DNA of 10,400 nt from JAVXNW01 sp036645575 (GCA_036645575.1 JAVXNW010000091.1:1-10400), one strand, 5' to 3'. Counted from the first letter of the stretch, positions 1 to 7,461 are shown. The notes: a model not told the origin generated them from the sequence alone. Made by a program: numbers and translations.

Positions 1-427
1 GGAGCCGCCGCGCGCCATCCGCCTCGACCAGCACATAGTCGCAGCACTGCGCAAGCTCTTCCAAGTTGGCAAGCGCGCCCAGCCGACCGTCGCGCGGCGC
101 AGTGCCCGCCGCGAGCAGCGAACTTTGCGCAAACGCGTCCGCCAGTTCCTGCGCGTTCGGCGAAATCAGCACGGGGCAGGCCGGCGGGAAGATGTGCGTG
201 GTGGTCGCGAGCAGCACCTTTTTCCCCGCGCCGGAAAGCGACTGCCCGAGCAGCCACAAAAGGCTTGTCTTGCCGCCGCCGCCCGTGACCGCCGTCACCC
301 CGGGCAGCACGCCCAGCGCCTCGACGAGCGTCATCTTGTCGCCCAACGCGCCGCTCGCCATGTCTCCGCCCCGCGCGCCATCCGCCATGTCTCCGCCCCG
401 CGCGCCGCGCCGCGCCTTATCTGTCAT
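1..427 (-). CDS. yqeC: YqeC-like selenium-dependent hydroxylase accessory protein, 3' part outside window
   Basis: About 142 residues are visible; the C-terminus lies beyond the left edge. The sequence shows a P-loop (VTGGGGKTSL, about residues 47-56), a TTTHIFPP segment about 20 residues later, and VEADGARRL at the cut edge. This order (GGGGKT, then TTTxI, then EADG) is characteristic of the YqeC family, putative nucleotide-binding accessory proteins for selenium-dependent molybdenum hydroxylases; the biochemical role is not well settled. The chosen ATG (427-425) overlaps the metH stop as ATGA and has a GGAG just upstream, so translation is probably coupled. Residues 1-31 precede the point where family-like sequence begins (MTLVEAL, Met32) and are low-complexity, with in-frame ATGs at 388, 361 and 334 as alternative starts. 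Family assignment is fairly sure; the start is not. Confidence 0.8.
   Translation of the reverse strand, partial: MTDKARRGARGGDMADGARGGDMASGALGDKMTLVEALGVLPGVTAVTGGGGKTSLLWLLGQSLSGAGKKVLLATTTHIFPPACPVLISPNAQELADAFAQSSLLAAGTAPRDGRLGALANLEELAQCCDYVLVEADGARRL
350..403 (-). repeat. Two tandem 27-bp units carrying an RBS-like GGCGGAGAC plus ATG, inside the yqeC 5' end
   Basis: On the minus strand, units 403-377 and 376-350 match at 24 of 27 bases and encode ARGGDMADG and ARGGDMASG. Each contains GGCGGAGAC directly before an in-frame ATG, like the GGCGGAGAT before the first yqeC ATG at 427. The outcome is three in-frame start-like signals in a row. Confidence 0.85.
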
Positions 428-2778
428 ATCTCCGCCAGCACGCCTGAGGCGTAGCGCACCGACTGCATGGCGTCCTTTGCGTAAAAGTCCGCGCCGATTG
501 ACGCGGCGTAGTCCTTCGTCAGCACCGCCCCGCCCACCATGATTCGGTAGTCGCCCGCCGCCCGCAACAGATGAATGGTCTTTTCCATCGACACAACCGT
601 CGTGGTCATCAGCGCGCTCAGTCCGATCAGCTTGATCTGCTCGCGGGTCGCGGTCGCCACAATGGCCTCCGGCGGCACGTCTTTCCCAAGATCCATGACC
701 TCAAAGCCGTAATTTTGGAGCAGTACTTTGACGATGTTCTTGCCGATATCGTGAATATCGCCCTGAACCGTCGCGAGAATCACCCGACCGCGCGATTGCT
801 GCGCGCCGCCATGCGCAAGAATATGCGCGCGGATCGCGTCAAAACCCGCCCGCGCCGCGTCCGCGCTCAGCAGCAGCTGCGGCAGAAAAAGGGTCTTTCG
901 CTCAAAACCGTGCCCGACCTCGTCAAGCGCCGGGATCAGCTGCCCATCGATCACCTCGAGCGGCGCAAGCGTCTTGAGGAGCGCTTCCGCCTTTTTATAC
1001 GCTTCGCCCTTGAGCCCGCCCACGATCGCCTCGCGCAGCGTCATCTCTTCCGGGGCCGGAAGCGCGCCCGGCGCGCGCCCCGCGAAGTGCGCCATGTACC
1101 CTTTGCACGCGTCGTCGCGCCCCATCAGCGCGCGGCTCGCCCAGTACGCGTCCATCATCGGCGCGTTCAGCGGGTTGATGATCCCCGCGCTCAGCCCCGC
1201 GCCCAGCGCCATCGCGAAAAACGCCGCGTTCATGCTGGGCCGCTCCGGCAGCCCAAACGACACGTTCGACACGCCCAGCACCGTATGAACGCCTAATTCG
1301 CTGCGCGCGCGGCGCACGCACTCGAGCGTCGCCACCGCGCCGCCGCTTGCCGCGCTCACCGCCATCGTCAGCCCGTCTATCAAGATGTCCTCGCGCGCAA
1401 TGCCGTAGCGCGCCGCCTCCGCAAGGATCTTGCGCGCAATGGCGATTCGACCTTCGGCGCTTTCCGGGATGCCGTCTTCGTCCAGCGGCAGCGCAACGAC
1501 GCACCCGCCGTACTTTTGAACCAGCGGGAACACCGCGTCCATCGACGCGCGCTTGCCGCTCACCGAGTTGATCAGCGCCTTGCCCGCATATCCCCTAAGC
1601 GCCCGCTCAATCGCCGCGGGATTGGCCGTGTCGATCTGGAGCGGCACGTCGATCACGCCCTCGAGCGCAGACACCACCTGCGCAAGCACCGCCACTTCAT
1701 CGATCCCCGGAAGCCCCACGTTCACGTCCAGAATTTGCGCGCCCGCCGCCACCTGCGCAAGCCCCTCGCGCAAAAGCGTCTCCATGTCGCCCTCGCGCAG
1801 CGCTTGCTTGATGCGCGGCTTGCCCGTCGGGTTGAGCCGCTCGCCGATCACAAGCGGCGCCAAGGCCCCGAACGAACACGCCTTGGCATAGGACGAGACC
1901 ACCGTCAGGCGCTTGGGCGAAAGCGGCACGAGCGGCATTTCCCGAACGAGCCGCGTCGTCTTTCTGATGTGCTCGGGCGTGGTGCCACAGCAGCCGCCGA
2001 TCAGCCATGCGCCGCCCGCGACCAGTTCCCGCATCGTCTCGGCAAATTCCGCCGGCGCGACGCGGTAGACCGCGCGCCCATCCACCGACACCGGCAGCCC
2101 CGCGTTGGGGTTGATCGCGATCGGGATGCTCGTGCACGCGGCCAGCCGGGGCAGCAGCTTCAGCATCTCACGAGGGCCAAGTCCGCAGTTGAACCCCAGC
2201 GCCGAGACGCGCAGCCCCTCGAGCAGCGCGACCGCCGCCTCCACCGTCGCGCCGGTCAACAGCTTTCCGTCCTCGTCAAACGACAGCGTCACCACCACCG
2301 GCAGGTCGCAGTGCTCCTTGGCCGCAAGCACCGCCGCCTTGACCTCGAACAGGTCGGAAAAGGTCTCGATCAGCACGATGTCGCACCCCGGCGCGCCCGC
2401 GCGCACCACCTGCGCAAACGAATCAAGCGCGTCCTCAAAGGCCAAGTCGCCAAAGGGCTTGAGCAGGCGTCCCGTGGGGCCGATGTCCAGCGCGACCAGC
2501 GCGCCTTCGCCGCACGATGCGCGCGCAATTTCGACGCCCGCGCGAATCGACGCGGCACAGTCGCGCATTTTTAAGGGGTTTGCGCCAAACGTGTTGGCCT
2601 TGACGATGTCGCAGCCGGCGTCTAAGTACGCCCCATGGATGCGCGCGATGGCGTCCGGGTGCGCGATGTTCCAGCTTTCCGGCACTTCCCCTGCGGCAAG
2701 CCCGCTTTTTTGGAGCATGGTGCCCATGGCGCCGTCGAAAAAAAGCGGACGCGTGCCGAGCAACTTCTGAAAATCCAT
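424..2778 (-). CDS. metH: Cobalamin-dependent methionine synthase core (no activation domain)
   Basis: The 784-residue protein transfers the methyl group of 5-methyl-THF to homocysteine through a corrinoid. Domains in order: homocysteine S-methyltransferase barrel (about 1-285) with the zinc-binding cysteines C198 (NCGLGP) and C263/C264 (GGCCGT); pterin-binding barrel (about 305-560) starting with VIGERLNPTGK and including DVNVG and QIDTANP; the four-helix cobalamin cap (about 575-660); and the cobalamin-binding Rossmann domain (about 664-784) with GDIHDIG, where H676 is the expected lower cobalt ligand. The roughly 1200-residue enterobacterial MetH has a further C-terminal AdoMet-binding reactivation domain, which is absent here and is encoded separately upstream. 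I chose ATG 2778 because AAAGGGGA sits at good spacing before it; a TTG at 2796 would place the start inside that RBS. The stop overlaps yqeC. Confidence 0.95.
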   Translation of the reverse strand: MDFQKLLGTRPLFFDGAMGTMLQKSGLAAGEVPESWNIAHPDAIARIHGAYLDAGCDIVKANTFGANPLKMRDCAASIRAGVEIARASCGEGALVALDIGPTGRLLKPFGDLAFEDALDSFAQVVRAGAPGCDIVLIETFSDLFEVKAAVLAAKEHCDLPVVVTLSFDEDGKLLTGATVEAAVALLEGLRVSALGFNCGLGPREMLKLLPRLAACTSIPIAINPNAGLPVSVDGRAVYRVAPAEFAETMRELVAGGAWLIGGCCGTTPEHIRKTTRLVREMPLVPLSPKRLTVVSSYAKACSFGALAPLVIGERLNPTGKPRIKQALREGDMETLLREGLAQVAAGAQILDVNVGLPGIDEVAVLAQVVSALEGVIDVPLQIDTANPAAIERALRGYAGKALINSVSGKRASMDAVFPLVQKYGGCVVALPLDEDGIPESAEGRIAIARKILAEAARYGIAREDILIDGLTMAVSAASGGAVATLECVRRARSELGVHTVLGVSNVSFGLPERPSMNAAFFAMALGAGLSAGIINPLNAPMMDAYWASRALMGRDDACKGYMAHFAGRAPGALPAPEEMTLREAIVGGLKGEAYKKAEALLKTLAPLEVIDGQLIPALDEVGHGFERKTLFLPQLLLSADAARAGFDAIRAHILAHGGAQQSRGRVILATVQGDIHDIGKNIVKVLLQNYGFEVMDLGKDVPPEAIVATATREQIKLIGLSALMTTTVVSMEKTIHLLRAAGDYRIMVGGAVLTKDYAASIGADFYAKDAMQSVRYASGVLAEI

Positions 2779-2871
2779 CGGAATTTCCCCTTTCAATCGA
2801 GACGTTGCGCCGCGCGGGCGCGAAAATCGTGGAGGCGGGCGAGGGGGCAGGGGAGACGCAAAGGGCGGGGA
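2779..2871 (-). other. 93-nt gap in the operon, C-rich on the transcript, with the metH RBS
   Basis: This is the only non-overlapping junction in the operon. The minus-strand segment 2871-2821 has 28 C and 8 G in 51 nt, with no evident promoter or terminator hairpin. The metH Shine-Dalgarno sequence (AAAGGGGA) lies at its downstream end. The C-over-G bias resembles a Rho utilisation site, but that is only inference. Confidence 0.5.
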
Positions 2872-3606
2872 TTAGGGCGAGACGCGGTAGGGGCAGTCGC
2901 GGCTTTCGCAGTGGGCGCAATCGTGCGTGGCGCGCGCGGCGTTGGCGCGCAAGCCCGTGATCGCGGTCACCGATTTGCTGGGCAGCATCATGCCGCCGCT
3001 GGTCAGCGAAAGACCCAGATGCCTAGGGAGATCCAGCAGGTCGAAGAAGATCGGCTGGGCGTCAAGCGCGAGGTCGCCATAGCCGGGGCTGAATCGCGCC
3101 GTCTGGCCTTCGCACGACCGCGCTTCGAGCGCCTCCTCGAGCAGCGCCGCGAGCGCCGCCTGCGCGCACGCCGCGCCCGCCAGGTCGCACGCCTGGTAGC
3201 GCCGAAGCAGCGTGTCCGCGCCGGGGCCGAGCGTCGCGCCGATCAATTGCACGCGCGTGCAGCCCGCCAAGTGCCGCGCGAGGTCGCGGCTAAAAAGCGT
3301 GTACCCGCCGTCAAGCGTCACGCGGTCTTGGGCGACCTGCGCGTCCATCACGCGGGTGACGCAGCGAAAGCGCGTCTGCGCGCGCGCCGCTTGAAGCACC
3401 TGGCGAATGAGCGCAAGCGTGCGCTCATCGGGCGCGCTCGCGCCATAGCCCAGGTACTTGAGCGCCTCGCGCTCGGTCGGCGAAAGGGCGGGAAGGAATT
3501 GCGCGGGTTGCGCGGCGGTCGGTGAAATATCGCCGCGCGCGGTCGCCGATTCGCGCGCGGTCGGAAAAAGGCCGGGAAGCGATCCGGCAGACGGCTCGGC
3601 GGTCAT
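2872..3606 (-). CDS. Stand-alone methionine synthase activation-domain protein
   Basis: The 244-residue protein corresponds to the AdoMet-binding activation domain that reductively remethylates inactive cob(II)alamin on MetH. Visible markers are RFSPGYGD (171-178), followed by IFFDLLDLPRHLGLSLT and MMLPSKSVTAITGL (206-219), the family's SPGY and C-terminal signature. The C-terminus adds CAHC....C (C230, C233, C238), which could bind a metal or cluster. The start ATG at 3606 overlaps the metF stop as ATGA. Residues 10-51 contain three degenerate 14-residue repeats; family-like sequence begins near LSPTEREALKYLGYG (41-55), so the front looks like an extension. Placement between metF and a metH lacking this domain supports the role strongly. 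How electrons reach the complex is not shown. Confidence 0.88.
   Translation of the reverse strand: MTAEPSAGSLPGLFPTARESATARGDISPTAAQPAQFLPALSPTEREALKYLGYGASAPDERTLALIRQVLQAARAQTRFRCVTRVMDAQVAQDRVTLDGGYTLFSRDLARHLAGCTRVQLIGATLGPGADTLLRRYQACDLAGAACAQAALAALLEEALEARSCEGQTARFSPGYGDLALDAQPIFFDLLDLPRHLGLSLTSGGMMLPSKSVTAITGLRANAARATHDCAHCESRDCPYRVSP
3454..3579 (-). repeat. Three degenerate 42-bp tandem units in the activation-domain gene
   Basis: On the minus strand the units are 3579-3538, 3537-3496 and 3495-3454, encoding LPGLFPTARESATA, RGDISPTAAQPAQF and LPALSPTEREALKY. The core FPTARE / SPTAAQ / SPTERE recurs at exactly 14 residues. Units 1 and 3 agree at 25 of the first 29 bases; unit 2 is more diverged. 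Unit 3 merges with the conserved domain, so units 1-2 probably arose by duplication of it. Confidence 0.75.
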
Positions 3607-4463
3607 CGGAAGATCTCCGAGAGGTTGCGCATGATGCCCGCCGCGATCTCCGGCTTGTTCATCGTGTACAGGTGCACGTTGTTTACGCCGCACGCGATCA
3701 AGTCGATGATCTGCTCCGTCGCATAGGCGACGCCCGCCTGCCGCATGGCGGGGGGATTGTCCTGAAACCTGTCCACAATCGCGCGAAAGCGGGGCGGCAG
3801 CGTGCCGCCCGACAGGTGCAGGATGCGCGTGATCTGCGCGGCGTTCGTGACCGGCATGATCCCCGCGATCACCGGCACCGTCACGCCCGCGCGCAACAGC
3901 CGGAACAAGAAACTGTACAGCACGGAATTGTCGAAAAACATCTGCGTGGTCAAAAACGCGCACCCCGCGTCCACCTTGCGCTTGAGTCCCTCGATGTCCG
4001 CCGCCAAGTCGTGCGACTCGGGATGCCCCTCCGGGTAGCACGCGCCGCCCACGCAGAAGCCGCCGTAGCGCGCAATGGCGCTCGTCAGGTCGCTCGCGTG
4101 CGGATAACAGCCCGTGCGCTCGCCCGAGGGCGGAACGTCGCCGCGCAGCGCCAGAATGTTTTCGATTCCGTCCGCGCGCAGCTGACACAGCGCCTCATCG
4201 ATGCGCGCGCGGCTCGAGCCCATGCACACCAGATGCGCAAGCGCGGTCACGCCGCCCGCGCTTTGCGCCTCGCGCGCCATCTCGCAGGTATTTCCGCTGG
4301 CCGTGCCCGCCGCGCCGCAGGTGACGCTGATGAACGAGGGGGACAGCTGCGCGGTCTCGCGCACGAGGCGCAGCGCGCCCTCGAGCGGTTGGCCGGGCTT
4401 GGGCGGAAACAGTTCACACGACACTGTCACGCGCCCTGAGGACAGGATCTCGGTGATCTTCAT
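3603..4463 (-). CDS. metF: 5,10-methylenetetrahydrofolate reductase
   Basis: The 286-residue protein has the usual single-domain bacterial MetF length. It reduces 5,10-methylene-THF to 5-methyl-THF with FAD, feeding the methionine synthase two genes downstream. Family signatures are SCELFPPKPGQP near the N-terminus (catalytic-type Glu17), LAHLVC (75-80), NILALRGD (102-109, with the FAD-site Asp109), CYPEGHPE (142-149), a lysine-rich VDAGCAFLTTQMFFD segment (164-178) and GIMPV (201-205). The ATG at 4463 overlaps the previous stop as ATGA, and its own stop overlaps the next ATG in the same way, so it is translated as part of a chain. In acetogens and some other Clostridia MetF can act with partner proteins such as MetV; none is visible beside it here. 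Confidence 0.96.
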   Translation of the reverse strand: MKITEILSSGRVTVSCELFPPKPGQPLEGALRLVRETAQLSPSFISVTCGAAGTASGNTCEMAREAQSAGGVTALAHLVCMGSSRARIDEALCQLRADGIENILALRGDVPPSGERTGCYPHASDLTSAIARYGGFCVGGACYPEGHPESHDLAADIEGLKRKVDAGCAFLTTQMFFDNSVLYSFLFRLLRAGVTVPVIAGIMPVTNAAQITRILHLSGGTLPPRFRAIVDRFQDNPPAMRQAGVAYATEQIIDLIACGVNNVHLYTMNKPEIAAGIMRNLSEIFR

Positions 4464-4963
4464 TCGAACGCCTCCAGATGAATGTAGGTGGGCACAAACC
4501 CGGTCGCGGGCAGAAACAGGTCAAAAAAATCGCGCCCGCTGATGGCCAGCGTCTCCGTGTTGTCGTTTGGGTGAAAACCCAGCCGCGGGCAGGCGCGCAG
4601 CCGCTCGTCGATCAGCAAACGCACGCTTTGCGCCGACTCAAACGCCAGCCCCATCGGGCTGATCGCGCCGGGATGGGTGTGCAGAAGTTCCGAAAGCTTG
4701 TCCGCCGGGCCAAAGCTCAGCCGCGACGCGCCGATCTGCTTGGAGATGTCGGCGGTCTTAAACACCGCGTCCGGCTGAACCAAGCACAGGTAAAACGCCG
4801 ACTGATTGCGCGGCGTCAGGAATAAATTTTTCGGGATCACCGCGCCAAGCTGTCGGGCGACCTCGCTCAAGTCGTCCATCGTGTGCGCAAGCGGGTGCGT
4901 GAGCGTGTCATAGGCGATGTTCAGCGCGTCCAGTTTTTCGTAGATCAAGCCCTTTTCGTTCAT
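4460..4963 (-). CDS. prdX: PrdX/YbaK-type aminoacyl-tRNA deacylase
   Basis: The 167-residue single-domain protein belongs to the YbaK/ProX superfamily of trans-editing enzymes, which hydrolyse mischarged tRNA (in the PrdX/ProXp-ala branch, Ala-tRNA(Pro)). Visible motifs are HTMDDL near residue 27, KNLFL with the conserved Lys45, a DISKQIGASRLSF segment (72-84), the GAISPMGL loop (99-106) and GFHPNDNTET (129-138), all typical of the PrdX branch rather than Cys-tRNA(Pro)-specific YbaK. Substrate specificity is inferred from this resemblance only. Its ATG (4963) overlaps the dnaC stop and its stop overlaps the metF start, both as ATGA. I see no functional reason in the sequence for its place between replication and methionine genes. 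Confidence 0.9.
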   Translation of the reverse strand: MNEKGLIYEKLDALNIAYDTLTHPLAHTMDDLSEVARQLGAVIPKNLFLTPRNQSAFYLCLVQPDAVFKTADISKQIGASRLSFGPADKLSELLHTHPGAISPMGLAFESAQSVRLLIDERLRACPRLGFHPNDNTETLAISGRDFFDLFLPATGFVPTYIHLEAFE

Positions 4964-5928
4964 TTTGGCCTCCGATAGCGCAGATCCGCGCCTTCTAATT
5001 TGATGAGTTCGCTCATCGTGCGGTCCATCAGCCGCGAGAGCACGCGCTCGCCGTATCGCTCGGCCAGCTGCGACGCCGTCAGGTTGGTCGCGATCACCGT
5101 GTGCCGCGCCGACGCGATGCGCTCATTTAAGACGAGGAACAGGTATTCGATGGTGATGTTGCGAAGCAGCGGCTCGGTGCCCAGGTCGTCGATCATCAAA
5201 AGCGGGCAGGAGATCAGCTGGTCGAGCGGCGAGCCCGCCTGGTTTTCGCCGAAATGGTAGGCGCGCATGTCCTCGAGCATGTGAAAGGCGGTCATGCGCA
5301 CCGGCGCGAAGCCGCGCTCCCGCACGCGCCCGGCGATGGCGTCCAGCAAAAACGTCTTGCCCAGCCCGCTCTCGCCCAACAAAAGCAGGTTCAAATGCGC
5401 CGTGCGTGGAAAGCTGTCCGCAAACTGCACGCACAGGTCGCGCGCGCGCTCGGTGCGCTCCTTCTGCGCCGCGCTCGGGAAGATCGTGGGGTCGAAGTGT
5501 TCAAAGGAATGAAAGGGCGTGGTGTCGCTTCCGGGAAAGCGCATCTCGCTCAGCCGCTGCTCAAAGCAGGTGCAGAACTTGAGCCGGCGCTCGCCCTCGT
5601 AGCCGCTGTCCCCGCAGCGCTTGCACCGGGGCTGCAAATCGAGGTAGTCTTCCGGATAGCCGTCGATCGCCAGCCGCGCCGCGAGCGCCTGCTGATCCAA
5701 AAGCGTGTCGCATTTGAGCTTTTCGGTGATCTCCCGCGCGCGTGCGCGGTCGGCTAAGAGACGGCGCGTCGCGCTTGAAAACCGGCGCGCCATGTTCTCT
5801 TGAATCCGCAGGATCTCGGGATCGCGCGCGCGTGCCTCGGCAATGCGCGCGTCGCGTTCGCGCTCGTTGCGCGCGCGCAACTGGGCGTATTCGCCCATCA
5901 ACTGGTCGATCAACTGTCCGCGCGTCAT
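4960..5928 (-). CDS. dnaC: Replicative helicase loader (DnaC/DnaI-type AAA+ ATPase)
   Basis: The 322-residue protein loads the hexameric replicative helicase at the origin or at restart forks. The N-terminal part (about 1-95) is charged and helical and probably binds the helicase. A zinc-binding knot follows: C102-x2-C105 and C119-x-C121. The AAA+ core has Walker A GESGLGKT (185-192), Walker B LLMIDDLG (243-250), a sensor-1-like ATNL (280-283) and ERVLSRLMDR (294-303), whose Arg is the likely arginine finger. The zinc knot between the two domains is shared with B. subtilis DnaI, so DnaI-like function is likely. ATG 5928 overlaps the dnaD stop (ATGA), which suggests balanced synthesis with its primosomal partner. 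Confidence 0.95.
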   Translation of the reverse strand: MTRGQLIDQLMGEYAQLRARNERERDARIAEARARDPEILRIQENMARRFSSATRRLLADRARAREITEKLKCDTLLDQQALAARLAIDGYPEDYLDLQPRCKRCGDSGYEGERRLKFCTCFEQRLSEMRFPGSDTTPFHSFEHFDPTIFPSAAQKERTERARDLCVQFADSFPRTAHLNLLLLGESGLGKTFLLDAIAGRVRERGFAPVRMTAFHMLEDMRAYHFGENQAGSPLDQLISCPLLMIDDLGTEPLLRNITIEYLFLVLNERIASARHTVIATNLTASQLAERYGERVLSRLMDRTMSELIKLEGADLRYRRPK

Positions 5929-7454
5929 TTGGGCTCATCCTTTCCGGGCGTCGTCAGGTCGGCAAAGAAGTCGTCAAAGTAGTCGCTCTCGTAGGTGCGC
6001 TGCGCGTAATTGAGCGCCGCGCGCGGCGCTTCGGATCGGTTCATGCCGGCGCTTGCGCCACTTGTCCCGCCGCTTGCGCCGCTGCCCGCGCCCGCCTCGC
6101 CGCTCGGCTTGCGCTGCGCCTTGAACGCTTTAGCGGCCTCGACGTCGTGAATGCCCGCCGCCATCCAGTCGCCCAGCCGCTTGGTGATGCCGGACTCGGG
6201 CAGGCGGAACCCGCGCACGCAGTCCGCCGCGCATTCGATTAGCTCGGGCGAGGCAAACGCCAGCCATTCCTGCGTGCGGTCGAGGTCGGCGTCGGTGGGC
6301 TCGCGCGTGATGCCCGCCTTTTCGAAAATGCTGAGCGTGAGCGTGCGCATCTCCGCCCGCCGCGCAAGGTACTGGTCGGCCGCCTCGGGCGTGGTCAGCT
6401 TGAGCGTGAGCCACTTGCCCAGCACGTCCGAAAGCTTTTCAAACGTGCGCTGTCCGCGCGCGCTGCACTTGCCCGCCGCGCGCAGAATGGTCTCGGGCGC
6501 AAAGCCCGCCTGTAGCCACCCCTCATAGGCCGAAAGCAGCGCGGCAGTCGGCGCGTGCGAGGGCGCGCCCAGCGCCGCAAGCACCGCCTTGACCGCCTCG
6601 CGCGTCTGCTCCGCCGCGCCCGGCACCTGATCCTTCGCGCCGCATTGCCCGGCCAGGATCGCGTCCAGATAGGCAAACGACGGGTTGGCGCTCTTGGTGG
6701 TCTCGCTGAGCGCCGCGACGACCTGCTCCTCGGTGAGCCCCCACTCGCCCAGCCATTTTGCGCACAGCTGCGTCTCGGCCGCGGTCGGGTTGCGCCGAAG
6801 CCCCAATTGATCGAGCACCCGCCGCGAGACGCGGTGCGGGGGAAGCTCCTTTTGCATCTCGGCCTGCGCCTTCTCGAGCGTGTCGATCTTGCGCTCCGCC
6901 CAGTCCATCGCGCGGTCCTTGAGCACCTTGAACGCGTAGCCGATGGAGCGCGGCTTGCCGCCGTTGCGCAGCGTGAGCAGCGCATTTACCTGCTCGCACA
7001 TGTACAAGACCACATCGACCGGCAGCTTGAGTTCCTCCACCCACTCCATGGCGGCGGTAAACTGCTGCGGGTGCAGGATGCCAAAGATGGCTTGCAGCTT
7101 TTGATTGAACGCGCTGTAGGCGTAGGCCGGGTTTTCCTCCTGCGGGTGTTCGAGCATCGCCGAGCGCACGTTTTGGTATTCGAAGGTGGGCGGGTTGTCG
7201 CTCTTGCCGATCACCAGCCCCCGGCTCTCCCAGTAGCGCATGGCGTCCAGCACCTGCGTGGCGCTCAGGCTCAGCGCGTGCGCCATCTGCGCAATCGAGT
7301 CGTTTTTGCTCGGGTATCGGCACAGCATCAGCCCATAGAGATATACGCGCACGGCGTCGCCGGGCGCGTAGGGCATGTACTCCAGCAGGAACAGGTTTTC
7401 AATCGGCGTCACGTCGTAAAGCGCGAAATTTTCCGAAAAAGAGGCAAGCGACAT
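5925..7454 (-). CDS. dnaD: DnaD/DnaB_2-domain primosomal protein, four-module
   Basis: The 509-residue protein is more than twice the length of B. subtilis DnaD (about 230). The N-terminal region (about 1-110) fits a winged-helix domain (SIAQMAHALSLSATQVLDAM with YWESRGLV). It is followed by what read as four DnaD/DnaB_2-like modules: about 111-195, 208-272 (with the NPSFAYLDAIL signature at 257-267), 284-365 and 367-447. A Gly/Ser/Ala-rich linker (about 452-470) leads to a conserved-looking C-terminal peptide, NYAQRTYESDYFDDFFADL. DnaD-family proteins remodel DNA and recruit the helicase-loader complex. GTG 7457 is possible, but ATG 7454 has better spacing (7 nt) to GGGAGG at 7467-7462. It is the first gene behind the operon promoter. 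Module boundaries are by eye. Confidence 0.9.
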   Translation of the reverse strand: MSLASFSENFALYDVTPIENLFLLEYMPYAPGDAVRVYLYGLMLCRYPSKNDSIAQMAHALSLSATQVLDAMRYWESRGLVIGKSDNPPTFEYQNVRSAMLEHPQEENPAYAYSAFNQKLQAIFGILHPQQFTAAMEWVEELKLPVDVVLYMCEQVNALLTLRNGGKPRSIGYAFKVLKDRAMDWAERKIDTLEKAQAEMQKELPPHRVSRRVLDQLGLRRNPTAAETQLCAKWLGEWGLTEEQVVAALSETTKSANPSFAYLDAILAGQCGAKDQVPGAAEQTREAVKAVLAALGAPSHAPTAALLSAYEGWLQAGFAPETILRAAGKCSARGQRTFEKLSDVLGKWLTLKLTTPEAADQYLARRAEMRTLTLSIFEKAGITREPTDADLDRTQEWLAFASPELIECAADCVRGFRLPESGITKRLGDWMAAGIHDVEAAKAFKAQRKPSGEAGAGSGASGGTSGASAGMNRSEAPRAALNYAQRTYESDYFDDFFADLTTPGKDEPK

Positions 7455-7461
7455 CACAGGA

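Noticed and set aside
3607..4188. Longer reading of the activation-protein gene starting inside metF
   Set aside because: The extension overlaps metF out of frame and reads as noise; the ATG at 3606 coupled to the metF stop is the sensible start.
571..4439. Several long plus-strand open frames opposite metH, the activation gene and metF
   Set aside because: Their products are Arg/His/Ala-rich with no recognisable domain, while the minus strand encodes well-conserved enzymes; they are typical antisense frames in GC-rich genes.
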